Below, in pieces: positions 1 to 7,653 of a stretch of DNA of 9,308 nucleotides. Each line of letters starts with the position of its first letter. The stretch's first letter is position 1. The stretch lies in contig PNND01000319.1 of NCBI GenBank assembly GCA_013824045.1, positions 1 through 9,308 of the forward strand, read 5' to 3'. The DNA is from Rhodobacter sp. (GTDB taxonomy: Bacteria; Pseudomonadota; Alphaproteobacteria; Rhodobacterales; Rhodobacteraceae). Made by a program: the position numbers and the translations under genes. Under the pieces are notes generated by a model that was given only the letters and a program-made list of their open reading frames with translations, did not search any database and was not told the DNA's origin.

Positions 1-46
1 CGGCCATGATGAAGGGGCTGGGCGCTGCAGGAGGGGCGAAGGCCAC
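1..46 (-). CDS. Possible 5' end of an unidentified gene, cut by the left edge
   Basis: After the RTX stop codon, the minus strand has an open frame starting with GTG at 46-44 and running to the edge, reading MAFAPPAAPSPFIMA. A second in-frame start is ATG at 7-5. The GTG lies 7 bases past the RTX stop, so the gene could be co-transcribed with it. I see no convincing ribosome binding site, and 15 residues are too few to identify a family. The stretch may simply be the start of an intergenic region. Confidence 0.15.
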   Translation of the reverse strand, partial: MAFAPPAAPSPFIMA

Positions 47-53
47 GTCAGTG

Positions 54-1823
54 TCAGGTGATGGCCGCCTCGCGGATGACGGTCAGGCGCGGGTCGGTCA
101 GCTGGAAGCCCGGTTTGGCGATGACCACGACAGTGACATCCCCGATGCGCAGTTCGGTGAAGGGGCCTTCTTCGGTGCTGCTGTCGTAAGGTACGTCCAC
201 CGCGGTGAGTTCGCCGGTCAGTGCGCTGTCAATCTCAAGGATCAGGCGGTCTGTGGCGTCAAGATTCCGGATGAAGGCGGGATCGCGGCCTGCCGTGACG
301 TGGTCGGCGTCGACGCCGAAGATGATCTGATCATTGCCGTCGCCTGACAGGACGGTGCTGCCCATCCCGGCGCGGATGGTGTCGTCGCCGTCACCATCCT
401 GGATGAAAACGTCTTGTGTGGCTGCCGCATCGACAATCACGGTGTCGTTGCCCGCGCCCATCTGGAGCGTGTAGAATCCCTCCGCGTCGGGATCGGTGGT
501 GCCGGGACCGCTTGCCGTGATCGTCGCGCGGTCATCGCCGTCGCCGCCGAAGAAGGCGTCGACGGCGCCCAGTGGCGTGCCGCGCTGGCCCGGGGCATTT
601 GCGTCGGAGATGTAGGTATCATTGCCTGCCCCGCCATAGACAAAGGCGCGGCCGGTGCTGTCGGTGAAGCTGTCATCCCCATCGCCAAGCATGACAAAGC
701 CGAGGCGTTCGAAATCCGCCCCGGTGACAGTGTCCGCCCCGTCGCCTGCAAGGACGAGGGGCTGGTTTCCGGAAAGGGTGATGCGGTCGGCCATATCGTT
801 TCCGAAGCGGACGTCGTCATAGGTGCCGTTCATCGGAGGAGGGGGATTATCGAAAAACCCGGATGCCGAGGAGAAGGCTGTGCCCCGAGAGAAGGTGACA
901 TCGTCCTGCGTGAGCCCGGTCACGCCCTTGATCACGATGGTGGAATTGATCGGCCCCGTTTCGAAGCCGGACGGATCTTCTTTTTCCCAGAGTATGGAAA
1001 GGGTCGTGTCTGTGCCGTCATCGGTAAACGCGATTTCGGAGGGTGGGCCGTTCAGGTCGATCCGGAGCCTGTCGCGCGTCTTGTCGAAATCGGTGATGGT
1101 GACGGTGTCGGACGGGCCACCGGAGAAGCTATTGGAAAGCGCGCTGACGAAGAAGAGGTCCGAGCCGGAACCACCGGTGAGGGTGCCGCCGTTGGCGGAG
1201 AAGAGCGTGTCGTTGCCCGTGCCGCCGAAGCCCTGCGCATTGCGGCGGATGTCCAGGAAATCATTGCCCGCATTGCCCGCAACCCGGATAGTTTCGCCGC
1301 CCAAGGAAAAAGCTGTCAGCCGATCGTCGCCGCCACCGCCACGGAGCAGCGCGTTGGCACCGTCGTCGTTCTCGGCGGAGCGCCATGTCAGCACGTCGTT
1401 GCCAGCATTGCCGTGAAGCGTGCTGTTCCCCGTGCCTTCCAGCCGGTCAGCGCCGTTGCCGCCATAAGCGGTGCTGTTGTCTGCGGCGATCAGTACGTCA
1501 TCGGCAAAACCGCCGTAGCCGGTGCTGCGGTCGGACAGGGTGATCCTGTCACGCCCGGTTTCGCCGTAGCCTGTGGCGCTGTCGGTCAGGGTGAGGGTGT
1601 CGGCCCCGGCGCGGGCGCGGATGGTATCATCGCCGTCGCCTTCCAGCGTGTCGGCACCAGCCGTGCCACGGATGAAATCCCCACCGGCGCGGGCCCGGGC
1701 GTTGCTGGCGTTGTCTTTGCTGTTGTTGTCATCGGGGGTGGCGTCATCCTCCCCGTCACCTGCACCCAGAGCGCCTGCGAAGGCGCCAGCGCCGAGAAGG
1801 GAAAGAAGCAACAGCATACTCAT
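54..1823 (-). CDS. RTX-type calcium-binding beta-roll protein with N-terminal hydrophobic segment
   Basis: This 589-residue protein is acidic and rich in Gly, Asp and Asn. Residues 3-19 form a hydrophobic segment with no basic residues, followed by an acidic linker (GDGEDDATPDDNN). Degenerate RTX nonapeptides (GGxGxDxLx) fill about 53-240; examples are GGNGADRL and GNAGNDVL. A strand-rich cap follows (ITDFDKTRDRLRIDL, from about 243, then a STIVIKGVTGL stretch), then a proline-rich linker (PPPP near 327-330). A second RTX block covers about 339-505 (GGAGNDTY, GDGDDTI), with a second cap at about 517-532 (FIRNLDATDRLILEID). RTX repeats normally bind calcium in a parallel beta roll, and many such proteins leave the cell by type I secretion; no catalytic domain is visible. 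The ATG at 1823 starts the hydrophobic segment cleanly; a TTG six codons upstream is less likely. No secretion genes are in the window. Function is unknown: surface or extracellular structural protein is an inference. Confidence 0.85.
   Translation of the reverse strand: MSMLLLLSLLGAGAFAGALGAGDGEDDATPDDNNSKDNASNARARAGGDFIRGTAGADTLEGDGDDTIRARAGADTLTLTDSATGYGETGRDRITLSDRSTGYGGFADDVLIAADNSTAYGGNGADRLEGTGNSTLHGNAGNDVLTWRSAENDDGANALLRGGGGDDRLTAFSLGGETIRVAGNAGNDFLDIRRNAQGFGGTGNDTLFSANGGTLTGGSGSDLFFVSALSNSFSGGPSDTVTITDFDKTRDRLRIDLNGPPSEIAFTDDGTDTTLSILWEKEDPSGFETGPINSTIVIKGVTGLTQDDVTFSRGTAFSSASGFFDNPPPPMNGTYDDVRFGNDMADRITLSGNQPLVLAGDGADTVTGADFERLGFVMLGDGDDSFTDSTGRAFVYGGAGNDTYISDANAPGQRGTPLGAVDAFFGGDGDDRATITASGPGTTDPDAEGFYTLQMGAGNDTVIVDAAATQDVFIQDGDGDDTIRAGMGSTVLSGDGNDQIIFGVDADHVTAGRDPAFIRNLDATDRLILEIDSALTGELTAVDVPYDSSTEEGPFTELRIGDVTVVVIAKPGFQLTDPRLTVIREAAIT
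1380..1583 (-). repeat. Four tandem 51-bp (17-residue) repeats in the RTX gene
   Basis: Residues 81-97, 98-114, 115-131 and 132-148 align without gaps as a 17-residue unit, roughly D-x-S-T-x-Y-G-x-x-G-x-D-x-L-x-x-x. The period is also visible in the DNA: GCCGTAGCC at 1563-1571 and 1512-1520 and the related GCCATAAGC at 1461-1469 are each 51 bases apart. One half of the unit resembles an RTX nonapeptide; the other half (DNSTAYGG-like) has lost most of the usual Gly/Asp pattern. Confidence 0.7.
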
Positions 1824-1860
1824 GACACAACACCCCAACAAAAACGCGCACCTTAGGAAA

Positions 1861-1889
1861 AACTTAAGGAAGCCTCAGGATTCGGTCAA
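1861..1889 (-). promoter_or_regulatory. Candidate sigma-70 promoter of the RTX gene
   Basis: On the minus strand TTGACC (1889-1884) is followed after 17 bases by TAAGTT (1866-1861), giving a good -35 box and a weak -10 box. The start codon lies about 40 bases downstream. An imperfect inverted repeat, CCTTA (1851-1855) with TAAGG (1865-1869), overlaps the -10 side and could be an operator. This is a consensus match only. Confidence 0.35.
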
Positions 1890-2011
1890 AGATTTTCGCG
1901 TCAGGGGCGAGTGGCGGCCTGCGGGCGCGCGTCTGCCGGGCGGAGATGGGGCGGGGCGGGTCCTGCGGTATCTCGTCTCACCCCGCGCGCGCTGATTCTG
2001 CGCTGCAGCGT

Positions 2012-2043
2012 CGTGATTGGGGGCGCAGTTGCCCCAATCGACG
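2012..2043. other. Hairpin / inverted repeat upstream of the atp operon
   Basis: GATTGGGG at 2015-2022 is perfectly complementary to CCCCAATC at 2032-2039, with a 9-base loop. The stem extends by CGT (2012-2014) with ACG (2041-2043) across a bulged G at 2040. No T-run follows on the plus strand, so it is not a typical intrinsic terminator in that direction. It could be a protein-binding palindrome or part of an RNA leader. Confidence 0.5.
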
Positions 2044-2059
2044 GAACAAAGAGCCGCAG

Positions 2060-2085
2060 GCCCGGCGGGCGCGTGGCCGGGCTTT
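2060..2085. other. GC-rich hairpin upstream of the atp operon
   Basis: GCCCGGC at 2060-2066 pairs perfectly with GCCGGGC at 2076-2082 around a 9-base loop, and TTT then G follows. The T-run is short for a terminator. It lies 17 bases after the previous hairpin and before the candidate atp promoter, so it could insulate the operon from upstream transcription, but this is weakly supported. Confidence 0.35.
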
Positions 2086-2128
2086 GTAAAAGCTGCATGG
2101 AACAATCACTTTGGCGCGACCTTCCCGG

Positions 2129-2157
2129 TTGCGGGCTTGGTGGACCTCTGCTACAGA
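2129..2157 (+). promoter_or_regulatory. Candidate promoter of the atp operon
   Basis: TTGCGGG at 2129-2135 and GCTACAGA at 2150-2157, separated by 14 bases, resemble the alphaproteobacterial housekeeping pattern TTGACGS-N10-14-GCTANAWC. Transcription would begin near 2164, leaving a leader of about 97 bases before the atpH GTG. A perfect TTGACA at 2167-2172 has no matching -10 box downstream and is less likely to be the functional -35. No transcript data support this. Confidence 0.4.
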
Positions 2158-2174
2158 CCGCGCGAATTGACAGA

Positions 2175-2192
2175 CGCAGGGGTTTCCCTGCG
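2175..2192 (+). other. Leader hairpin ahead of atpH
   Basis: CGCAGGG (2175-2181) and CCCTGCG (2186-2192) form a perfect 7-bp stem with a GTTT tetraloop. If the promoter at 2129-2157 is used, the hairpin lies near the 5' end of the atp mRNA, about 68 bases before the start codon. There it could stabilise the transcript. It does not cover the atpH ribosome binding site. Confidence 0.45.
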
Positions 2193-2260
2193 CCCTGGGA
2201 TGCCCTTGGCCTGTGCAAGTTGCGCGCGGGCGTGGGGGCCAAGACAGCGGAAGGGTTGAC

Positions 2261-2821
2261 GTGTCCGAACCAGCTTCGATCTCCTCCGGCATTGCCGCAC
2301 GCTACGCCACCGCTCTGTTCGAGCTGGCGAAGGAAGACAAGGGACTGAAGGCGCTTGAGGCGGATGCCGAAGCGCTGGCGACGGCCCTTGCGGTGAGCCC
2401 GGAATTGAGTGCGATGATCGCCTCGCCCGTCGTATCGCGCGAGGATCAGGCAGCGGCGATTGCTGCGATTGCCAAGAAGATGAAACTGTCGGCGCTGACC
2501 GCCAATACGCTGGCGCTGATGGCCAGCAAGCGGCGGCTGTTCGTGCTGCCGCAGATGGTGGCGGATGTGCTGGCGCGGATCGCGGCGGACCGGGGCGAGG
2601 TGACGGCTGAGGTGACCTCGGCTGCGGCGCTGTCGGACGCGCAGACCAAGGCACTGGCCGCGACGCTGAAAGCGCGTGTCGGCAAGGACGTTAAGTTGAA
2701 AGTGGCTGTCGATGAAACGCTCATCGGTGGTCTTGTCGTCAAGCTGGGCTCGACCATGATCGACACGTCGGTCAAGGCAAAGCTCGCGGCTCTCCAGAAT
2801 GCAATGAAAGAGGTTGGGTGA
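2261..2821 (+). CDS. atpH: F1 ATP synthase subunit delta
   Basis: This 186-residue protein has the normal length for the delta subunit (the mitochondrial OSCP equivalent), which sits on top of the F1 head and joins it to the peripheral b stalk of F0. Family marks are the N-terminal helix with [10 protein letters not shown] (14-23), SPVVSRE (55-61), KRRLFVLP (90-97), and the C-terminal signature [20 protein letters not shown] (151-170). Translation most likely begins at GTG 2261: the conserved SEPASIS start follows it, and GGAAGGG (2249-2255) lies 5 bases upstream. An upstream ATG at 2213 would add a poor-quality extension. It is the first gene of the atpHAGDC operon. Its TGA overlaps the atpA ATG by one base (TGATG), which suggests coupled translation. 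Confidence 0.97.
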   Translation: MSEPASISSGIAARYATALFELAKEDKGLKALEADAEALATALAVSPELSAMIASPVVSREDQAAAIAAIAKKMKLSALTANTLALMASKRRLFVLPQMVADVLARIAADRGEVTAEVTSAAALSDAQTKALAATLKARVGKDVKLKVAVDETLIGGLVVKLGSTMIDTSVKAKLAALQNAMKEVG

Positions 2822-4359
2822 TGGGAATTCAGGCTGCTGAGATCTCTGCGATCCTGAAAGAGCAGATCAAGAACTTTGGCAAGGATGCCGAAGTGGCCGA
2901 AGTGGGCCGGGTTCTTTCCGTAGGTGACGGGATCGCCCGCGTGCACGGGCTGGACAATGTTCAGGCCGGCGAGATGGTGGAATTCCCCGGTGGCATCCGC
3001 GGGATGGCGCTGAACCTGGAAGTCGACAACGTCGGTATCGTGATCTTCGGGTCCGACCAGGACATCAAGGAAGGCGACGTCGTCAAGCGGACCAAGTCCA
3101 TCGTGGACGTGCCCGCCGGTGACGGCCTCTTGGGCCGCGTTGTGGACGGTCTGGGCAACCCGATCGATGGCAAGGGCCCGATCAAGGCGACCGAGCGTCG
3201 CGTGGCCGATGTGAAGGCCCCGGGCATCATCCCGCGCAAATCGGTGCATGAACCCATGGCGACCGGCCTGAAGGCCGTGGACGCGATGATCCCCGTTGGC
3301 CGTGGCCAGCGCGAACTGATCATCGGCGACCGCCAGACCGGCAAGACCGCCGTGGCGCTGGACACGATCCTGAACCAGAAGGTCTATAACGAGGCCGCTG
3401 GCGACGACGAATCCAAGAAGCTGTACTGCATCTACGTGGCCATCGGGCAGAAGCGTTCGACCGTGGCGCAGCTGGTGAAGAAGCTGGAGGAAACCGGGGC
3501 GATCGATTACACGATCGTCGTGGCGGCCACCGCATCCGACCCCGCGCCGATGCAGTTCCTTGCCCCCTATTCGGCCACCGCGATGGCGGAATATTTCCGC
3601 GACAACGGCCGTCATGCGCTGATCATCTATGATGACCTGTCCAAGCAGGCCGTGGCTTACCGCCAGATGTCGCTGCTGCTGCGCCGTCCGCCGGGGCGTG
3701 AAGCCTATCCGGGCGACGTGTTCTATCTGCACTCGCGCCTGCTGGAGCGTTCGGCCAAGCTGAACGAGGATTTCGGGGCCGGGTCGCTGACCGCGCTGCC
3801 GATCATCGAAACGCAGGGCGGCGACGTGTCGGCCTTTATTCCGACGAACGTGATCTCGATCACCGACGGGCAGATTTTCCTTGAAACCGAACTGTTCTAT
3901 CAGGGCATCCGCCCGGCTGTGAACACCGGTCTGTCGGTGTCGCGTGTGGGCTCTTCGGCGCAAACCAACGCGATGAAGTCCGTCGCGGGCAAGGTGAAGC
4001 TGGAACTGGCGCAGTATCGCGAAATGGCGGCCTTTGCGCAGTTCGGGTCTGACCTTGACGCATCGACCCAGCAGTTGCTGAACCGTGGCGCGCGTCTGAC
4101 CGAGTTGATGAAGCAGCCGCAGTATTCGCCGCTGACCAATGCCGAGATCGTCTGCGTGATCTTTGCCGGCACCAACGGCTATCTGGACAAGATCGGCGTC
4201 AAGGATGTGGGCCGGTTCGAGGCGGGTCTTCTGAAGCATCTGCGCACCAAGGGCGCGGCGCTGCTGGAGGACATCACCAAGAAGGACCGCAAGGTTTCGG
4301 GCGACCTGGAAAAGGCCATCCGTGCGGAGCTTGATGCGTTCGCCAAAGACTTCGCTTGA
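2821..4359 (+). CDS. atpA: F1 ATP synthase subunit alpha
   Basis: This 512-residue protein is full length for the alpha subunit, which alternates with beta in the F1 hexamer and carries the non-catalytic nucleotide sites. In order it shows the N-terminal beta barrel with [14 protein letters not shown] (38-51), the P-loop GDRQTGKT (169-176), the Walker B region ALIIYDD (266-272), the alpha/beta signature [10 protein letters not shown] (365-374), and Arg375 next to it, the expected arginine finger that reaches into the beta catalytic site. Helices fill the C-terminus. The start is ATG 2821, matching the usual MGIQAAEIS; a GTG one codon earlier is the alternative. Translation is probably coupled to atpH. 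The atpG ATG follows after a 24-base gap. No key residue is missing. Confidence 0.99.
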   Translation: MGIQAAEISAILKEQIKNFGKDAEVAEVGRVLSVGDGIARVHGLDNVQAGEMVEFPGGIRGMALNLEVDNVGIVIFGSDQDIKEGDVVKRTKSIVDVPAGDGLLGRVVDGLGNPIDGKGPIKATERRVADVKAPGIIPRKSVHEPMATGLKAVDAMIPVGRGQRELIIGDRQTGKTAVALDTILNQKVYNEAAGDDESKKLYCIYVAIGQKRSTVAQLVKKLEETGAIDYTIVVAATASDPAPMQFLAPYSATAMAEYFRDNGRHALIIYDDLSKQAVAYRQMSLLLRRPPGREAYPGDVFYLHSRLLERSAKLNEDFGAGSLTALPIIETQGGDVSAFIPTNVISITDGQIFLETELFYQGIRPAVNTGLSVSRVGSSAQTNAMKSVAGKVKLELAQYREMAAFAQFGSDLDASTQQLLNRGARLTELMKQPQYSPLTNAEIVCVIFAGTNGYLDKIGVKDVGRFEAGLLKHLRTKGAALLEDITKKDRKVSGDLEKAIRAELDAFAKDFA

Positions 4360-4383
4360 TTTTGGCCCTGAAGGAGTAGGCAG

Positions 4384-5250
4384 ATGCCCAGCCTTAAGGA
4401 CCTGAAGAACCGGATCGGCAGCGTCAAGAACACGCGCAAGATCACGAAGGCGATGCAGATGGTCGCGGCGGCGAAGCTTCGCCGCGCCCAAGAGGCTGCG
4501 GAAGCCGCGCGTCCCTATGCCGAACGGATGAATGCCGTTGTGGCAGGGCTGGCGGCTTCGGTGGGCCAGTCCCCTTCGGCCCCCCGGCTGTTGTCGGGCA
4601 CCGGTGCGGATAAGGTGCATCTTCTGGTGGTCATGACCGCCGAGCGTGGCCTGTGCGGCGGTTTCAACTCGTCCATCGCGCGTCTGGCGCGGGTGCGGGC
4701 GCTGGAATTGCTGGCGGCTGGCAAGACGGTGAAGATTCTGACCGTCGGCAAGAAGGGGCGCGAGCAACTCAAGCGTGATCTGTCGGCGCATTTCGTGGGC
4801 CATGTTGACCTGAGCGAGGTCAAGCGTGTGGGCTATGTCAACGCGCAGGCCATCGCGCGTGAAGTGCTGGCGCGCTTTGAAGCGGGCGAGTTCGACGTGG
4901 CGACGCTGTTCTACAACCGGTTCCAGTCGGTGATCAGCCAGATCCCGACCGCGCAGCAGGTGATCCCGGCCAAGTTCGAAGGCGGCGGCGTGTCGTCGCT
5001 CTATGACTATGAGCCGAGCGAAGAAGCCATCCTTGCGGACCTGCTTCCGCGCGGTGTTGCAACGCAGGTGTTCACTGCGCTGCTGGAGAACGGGGCATCC
5101 GAACAGGGTGCGCGGATGTCGGCGATGGACAACGCCACGCGCAATGCGGGCGACATGATCAACAAGCTGACGATCCAGTACAACCGTTCGCGGCAGGCGG
5201 CGATCACCAAAGAGCTTATCGAAATCATTTCGGGCGCCGAGGCGCTCTGA
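4384..5250 (+). CDS. atpG: F1 ATP synthase subunit gamma
   Basis: This 288-residue protein is the gamma subunit, the rotating central shaft that runs through the alpha3beta3 ring and couples proton flow in F0 to catalysis. The N-terminal coiled-coil helix begins [20 protein letters not shown] and continues [16 protein letters not shown]. The central Rossmann-like part contains [11 protein letters not shown] (87-97). The C-terminal helix ends in the family signature [15 protein letters not shown] (274-288). AAGGAG at 4371-4376 lies 7 bases before the ATG and fixes the start. The gene lies between atpA and atpD in the usual order, with a 17-base gap to atpD. Length and motifs are ordinary for the family. 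Confidence 0.98.
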   Translation: MPSLKDLKNRIGSVKNTRKITKAMQMVAAAKLRRAQEAAEAARPYAERMNAVVAGLAASVGQSPSAPRLLSGTGADKVHLLVVMTAERGLCGGFNSSIARLARVRALELLAAGKTVKILTVGKKGREQLKRDLSAHFVGHVDLSEVKRVGYVNAQAIAREVLARFEAGEFDVATLFYNRFQSVISQIPTAQQVIPAKFEGGGVSSLYDYEPSEEAILADLLPRGVATQVFTALLENGASEQGARMSAMDNATRNAGDMINKLTIQYNRSRQAAITKELIEIISGAEAL

Positions 5251-5255
5251 GTTAG

Positions 5256-6686
<1,431 letters not shown>

Positions 6687-6698
6687 GGGGGCAAGCCA

Positions 6699-7091
6699 AT
6701 GGCAGGCACGCTGCAATTCGACCTTGTGTCGCCGGAGCGGAGGTTGGCTTCCGTTGCCGCGAGCGAGGTTCAGATCCCGGGGGCCGATGGCGACCTGACG
6801 GCGATGGAGGGGCATGCCCCCACCATCACCACGCTGCGCCCCGGTATCCTGAAGGCGATCTCGGCCGAAGGGGCGAAGTCCTATGTCGTGACCGGCGGCT
6901 TTGCCGATATCACTGCGAGCAGCGTGTCGGTTCTGGCCGAACGTGCGGTTCCGGTGGAAGAGGCCAATGCCGCCCTGTTCGACGGTCTGCTGGCCGAGGC
7001 GCGCGAGGCCGCGGCCACATCGGCCGACAAGGATGGCGCGGACAAGCTGGTGGCCGACATTCTGGCGATGCGCGCGGCGGCAGGCCAATAA
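6699..7091 (+). CDS. atpC: F1 ATP synthase subunit epsilon
   Basis: This 130-residue protein is the epsilon subunit, which binds the foot of gamma and the c ring and can inhibit ATP hydrolysis through its C-terminal helices. The N-terminal beta sandwich (about 1-85) has the family pattern [12 protein letters not shown], then [20 protein letters not shown], with [10 protein letters not shown] near 65-74. The Ala-rich C-terminus (about 87-130) is the helical part. AAGGGGG at 6685-6691 lies 7 bases before the ATG, and the gap after atpD is 12 bases. It is the last gene of the operon, followed by an intrinsic terminator. Confidence 0.97.
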   Translation: MAGTLQFDLVSPERRLASVAASEVQIPGADGDLTAMEGHAPTITTLRPGILKAISAEGAKSYVVTGGFADITASSVSVLAERAVPVEEANAALFDGLLAEAREAAATSADKDGADKLVADILAMRAAAGQ

Positions 7092-7114
7092 GCGCGTCCG
7101 TTGGGTAGAATTTG

Positions 7115-7144
7115 AAAGGCCCCGTTGTCATGGCGGGGCCTTTT
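7115..7144 (+). terminator. Intrinsic terminator of the atp operon
   Basis: AAAGGCCCCG (7115-7124) and CGGGGCCTTT (7134-7143) form a perfect 10-bp stem with a 9-base loop. The right arm runs into TTTT (7141-7144). It begins 23 bases after the atpC stop, which closes the operon and separates it from the lectin gene. Confidence 0.93.
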
Positions 7145-7182
7145 CTTATGGTGGTCTTGTGATGTGCATGAGCGGGTAAAGA

Positions 7183-7563
7183 GTGAGCAATGTCCGGATG
7201 AAACAGCCAAAGATGAACCGCATGTCAGCCAGCAGGATCGGGATATTGCAGGGCAGTCGTGTCCTGTTTTCGGATTTCGCGTCAGACGGGGTGATGTGGA
7301 CGGGCAGCGGCGACCGCGAGAGCCGGTTTCACGTCACATTTTCCGAACCTTTTCGCGGCGCGCCTGCGGTGATGGTGGGCATTTCGCTGTGGGACATGGA
7401 CCACAAGACGAACATGCGCGCCGATCTGACCGCCGAGAATGTATCGGAAAAGGGGTTCCAACTGGTCTTCCGCACCTGGGGCGACACCCGCATCGCCCGT
7501 ATCCGCGCGGATTGGACAGCCATCGGCCCCGTGCGGGACGAGGATGACTGGGATATCGCGTGA
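7183..7563 (+). CDS. H-type lectin domain-containing protein
   Basis: This small protein (126 residues from GTG 7183) matches the H-type lectin fold, named after Helix pomatia agglutinin, over about residues 48-115. It has FHVTFSEPFRGAPAVMVGI, then LWDMDHKTNMRA, GFQLVFRTWGDTRIARIR and the closing W-T-A-I-G (111-115). A preceding stretch, QGSRVLFSDF then GVMWTGSGDRESR, resembles bacterial single-domain members as I recall them. Known H-type lectins bind GalNAc-type sugars; whether this one does is unknown. There is no signal peptide or membrane segment, so a cytoplasmic location is inferred. The start is unsettled: GTG 7183 is the longest option, ATG 7198 and 7222 are alternatives, and no ribosome binding site is strong. 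It follows the atp terminator and probably has its own promoter. Confidence 0.8.
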   Translation: MSNVRMKQPKMNRMSASRIGILQGSRVLFSDFASDGVMWTGSGDRESRFHVTFSEPFRGAPAVMVGISLWDMDHKTNMRADLTAENVSEKGFQLVFRTWGDTRIARIRADWTAIGPVRDEDDWDIA

Positions 7564-7588
7564 CCTGCTAGTGCTGGCAGGTCAGCAC
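7561..7588. other. Interleaved inverted repeats at the lectin gene stop codon
   Basis: TGACCTGC (7561-7568, beginning with the lectin stop codon) pairs perfectly with GCAGGTCA (7577-7584). GTGCTG (7571-7576) pairs with CAGCAC (7583-7588). The two stems use overlapping bases and cannot form together. No T-run follows on the plus strand. It lies in the 90-base spacer between two convergent genes. Confidence 0.5.
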
Positions 7589-7626
7589 ATCGTCATTTAA
7601 CTGGGTGCCGGTGACCGTTGTCCGCC

Positions 7627-7653
7627 GAAAGACCGGGGCCTGAAGAGCCCGGC
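7627..7653 (-). terminator. Possible terminator of prs
   Basis: Directly after the prs stop codon, the minus strand reads CCGGGC (7652-7647), a short loop, then GCCCCGG (7639-7633), an imperfect stem with one bulged C. TCTTTC follows. The stem is GC-rich but short, and the T-run is interrupted, so this is a weak intrinsic terminator at best. Confidence 0.4.

Larger units (their letters stand above)
1824..2260. other. Divergent intergenic region between the RTX gene and atpH
   Basis: These 437 bases lie between the divergent starts of the RTX gene and atpH. Several frames are open because of the high GC content, but none gives a recognisable protein. The RTX-proximal part (about 1824-1900) is relatively AT-rich and the middle very GC-rich. 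It holds a candidate promoter on each strand and at least three inverted repeats, listed separately. I do not recognise a tRNA or a known small RNA in it. Confidence 0.7.

Noticed and set aside
414..1856. A 480-codon open frame on the plus strand opposite the RTX gene
   Set aside because: The minus strand has clear RTX repeats and caps. The plus-strand product is a low-complexity Ala/Gly/Val translation of the same repeats.
2167..2195. Perfect TTGACA at 2167-2172 as the atp -35 box
   Set aside because: The sequence 16-18 bases downstream is GCGCCC-like and cannot serve as a -10 box; the pair at 2129-2157 fits better.
2213..2260. Upstream ATG that would lengthen AtpH by 16 residues
   Set aside because: The extension is unlike the family N-terminus, while GTG 2261 has a well-placed ribosome binding site and begins the conserved SEPASIS sequence.
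1911..2348. A 145-codon plus-strand frame in the spacer ahead of atpH
   Set aside because: It runs out of frame into the coding part of atpH, has no good ribosome binding site or recognisable domain, and is matched by equally long frames on the other strand.
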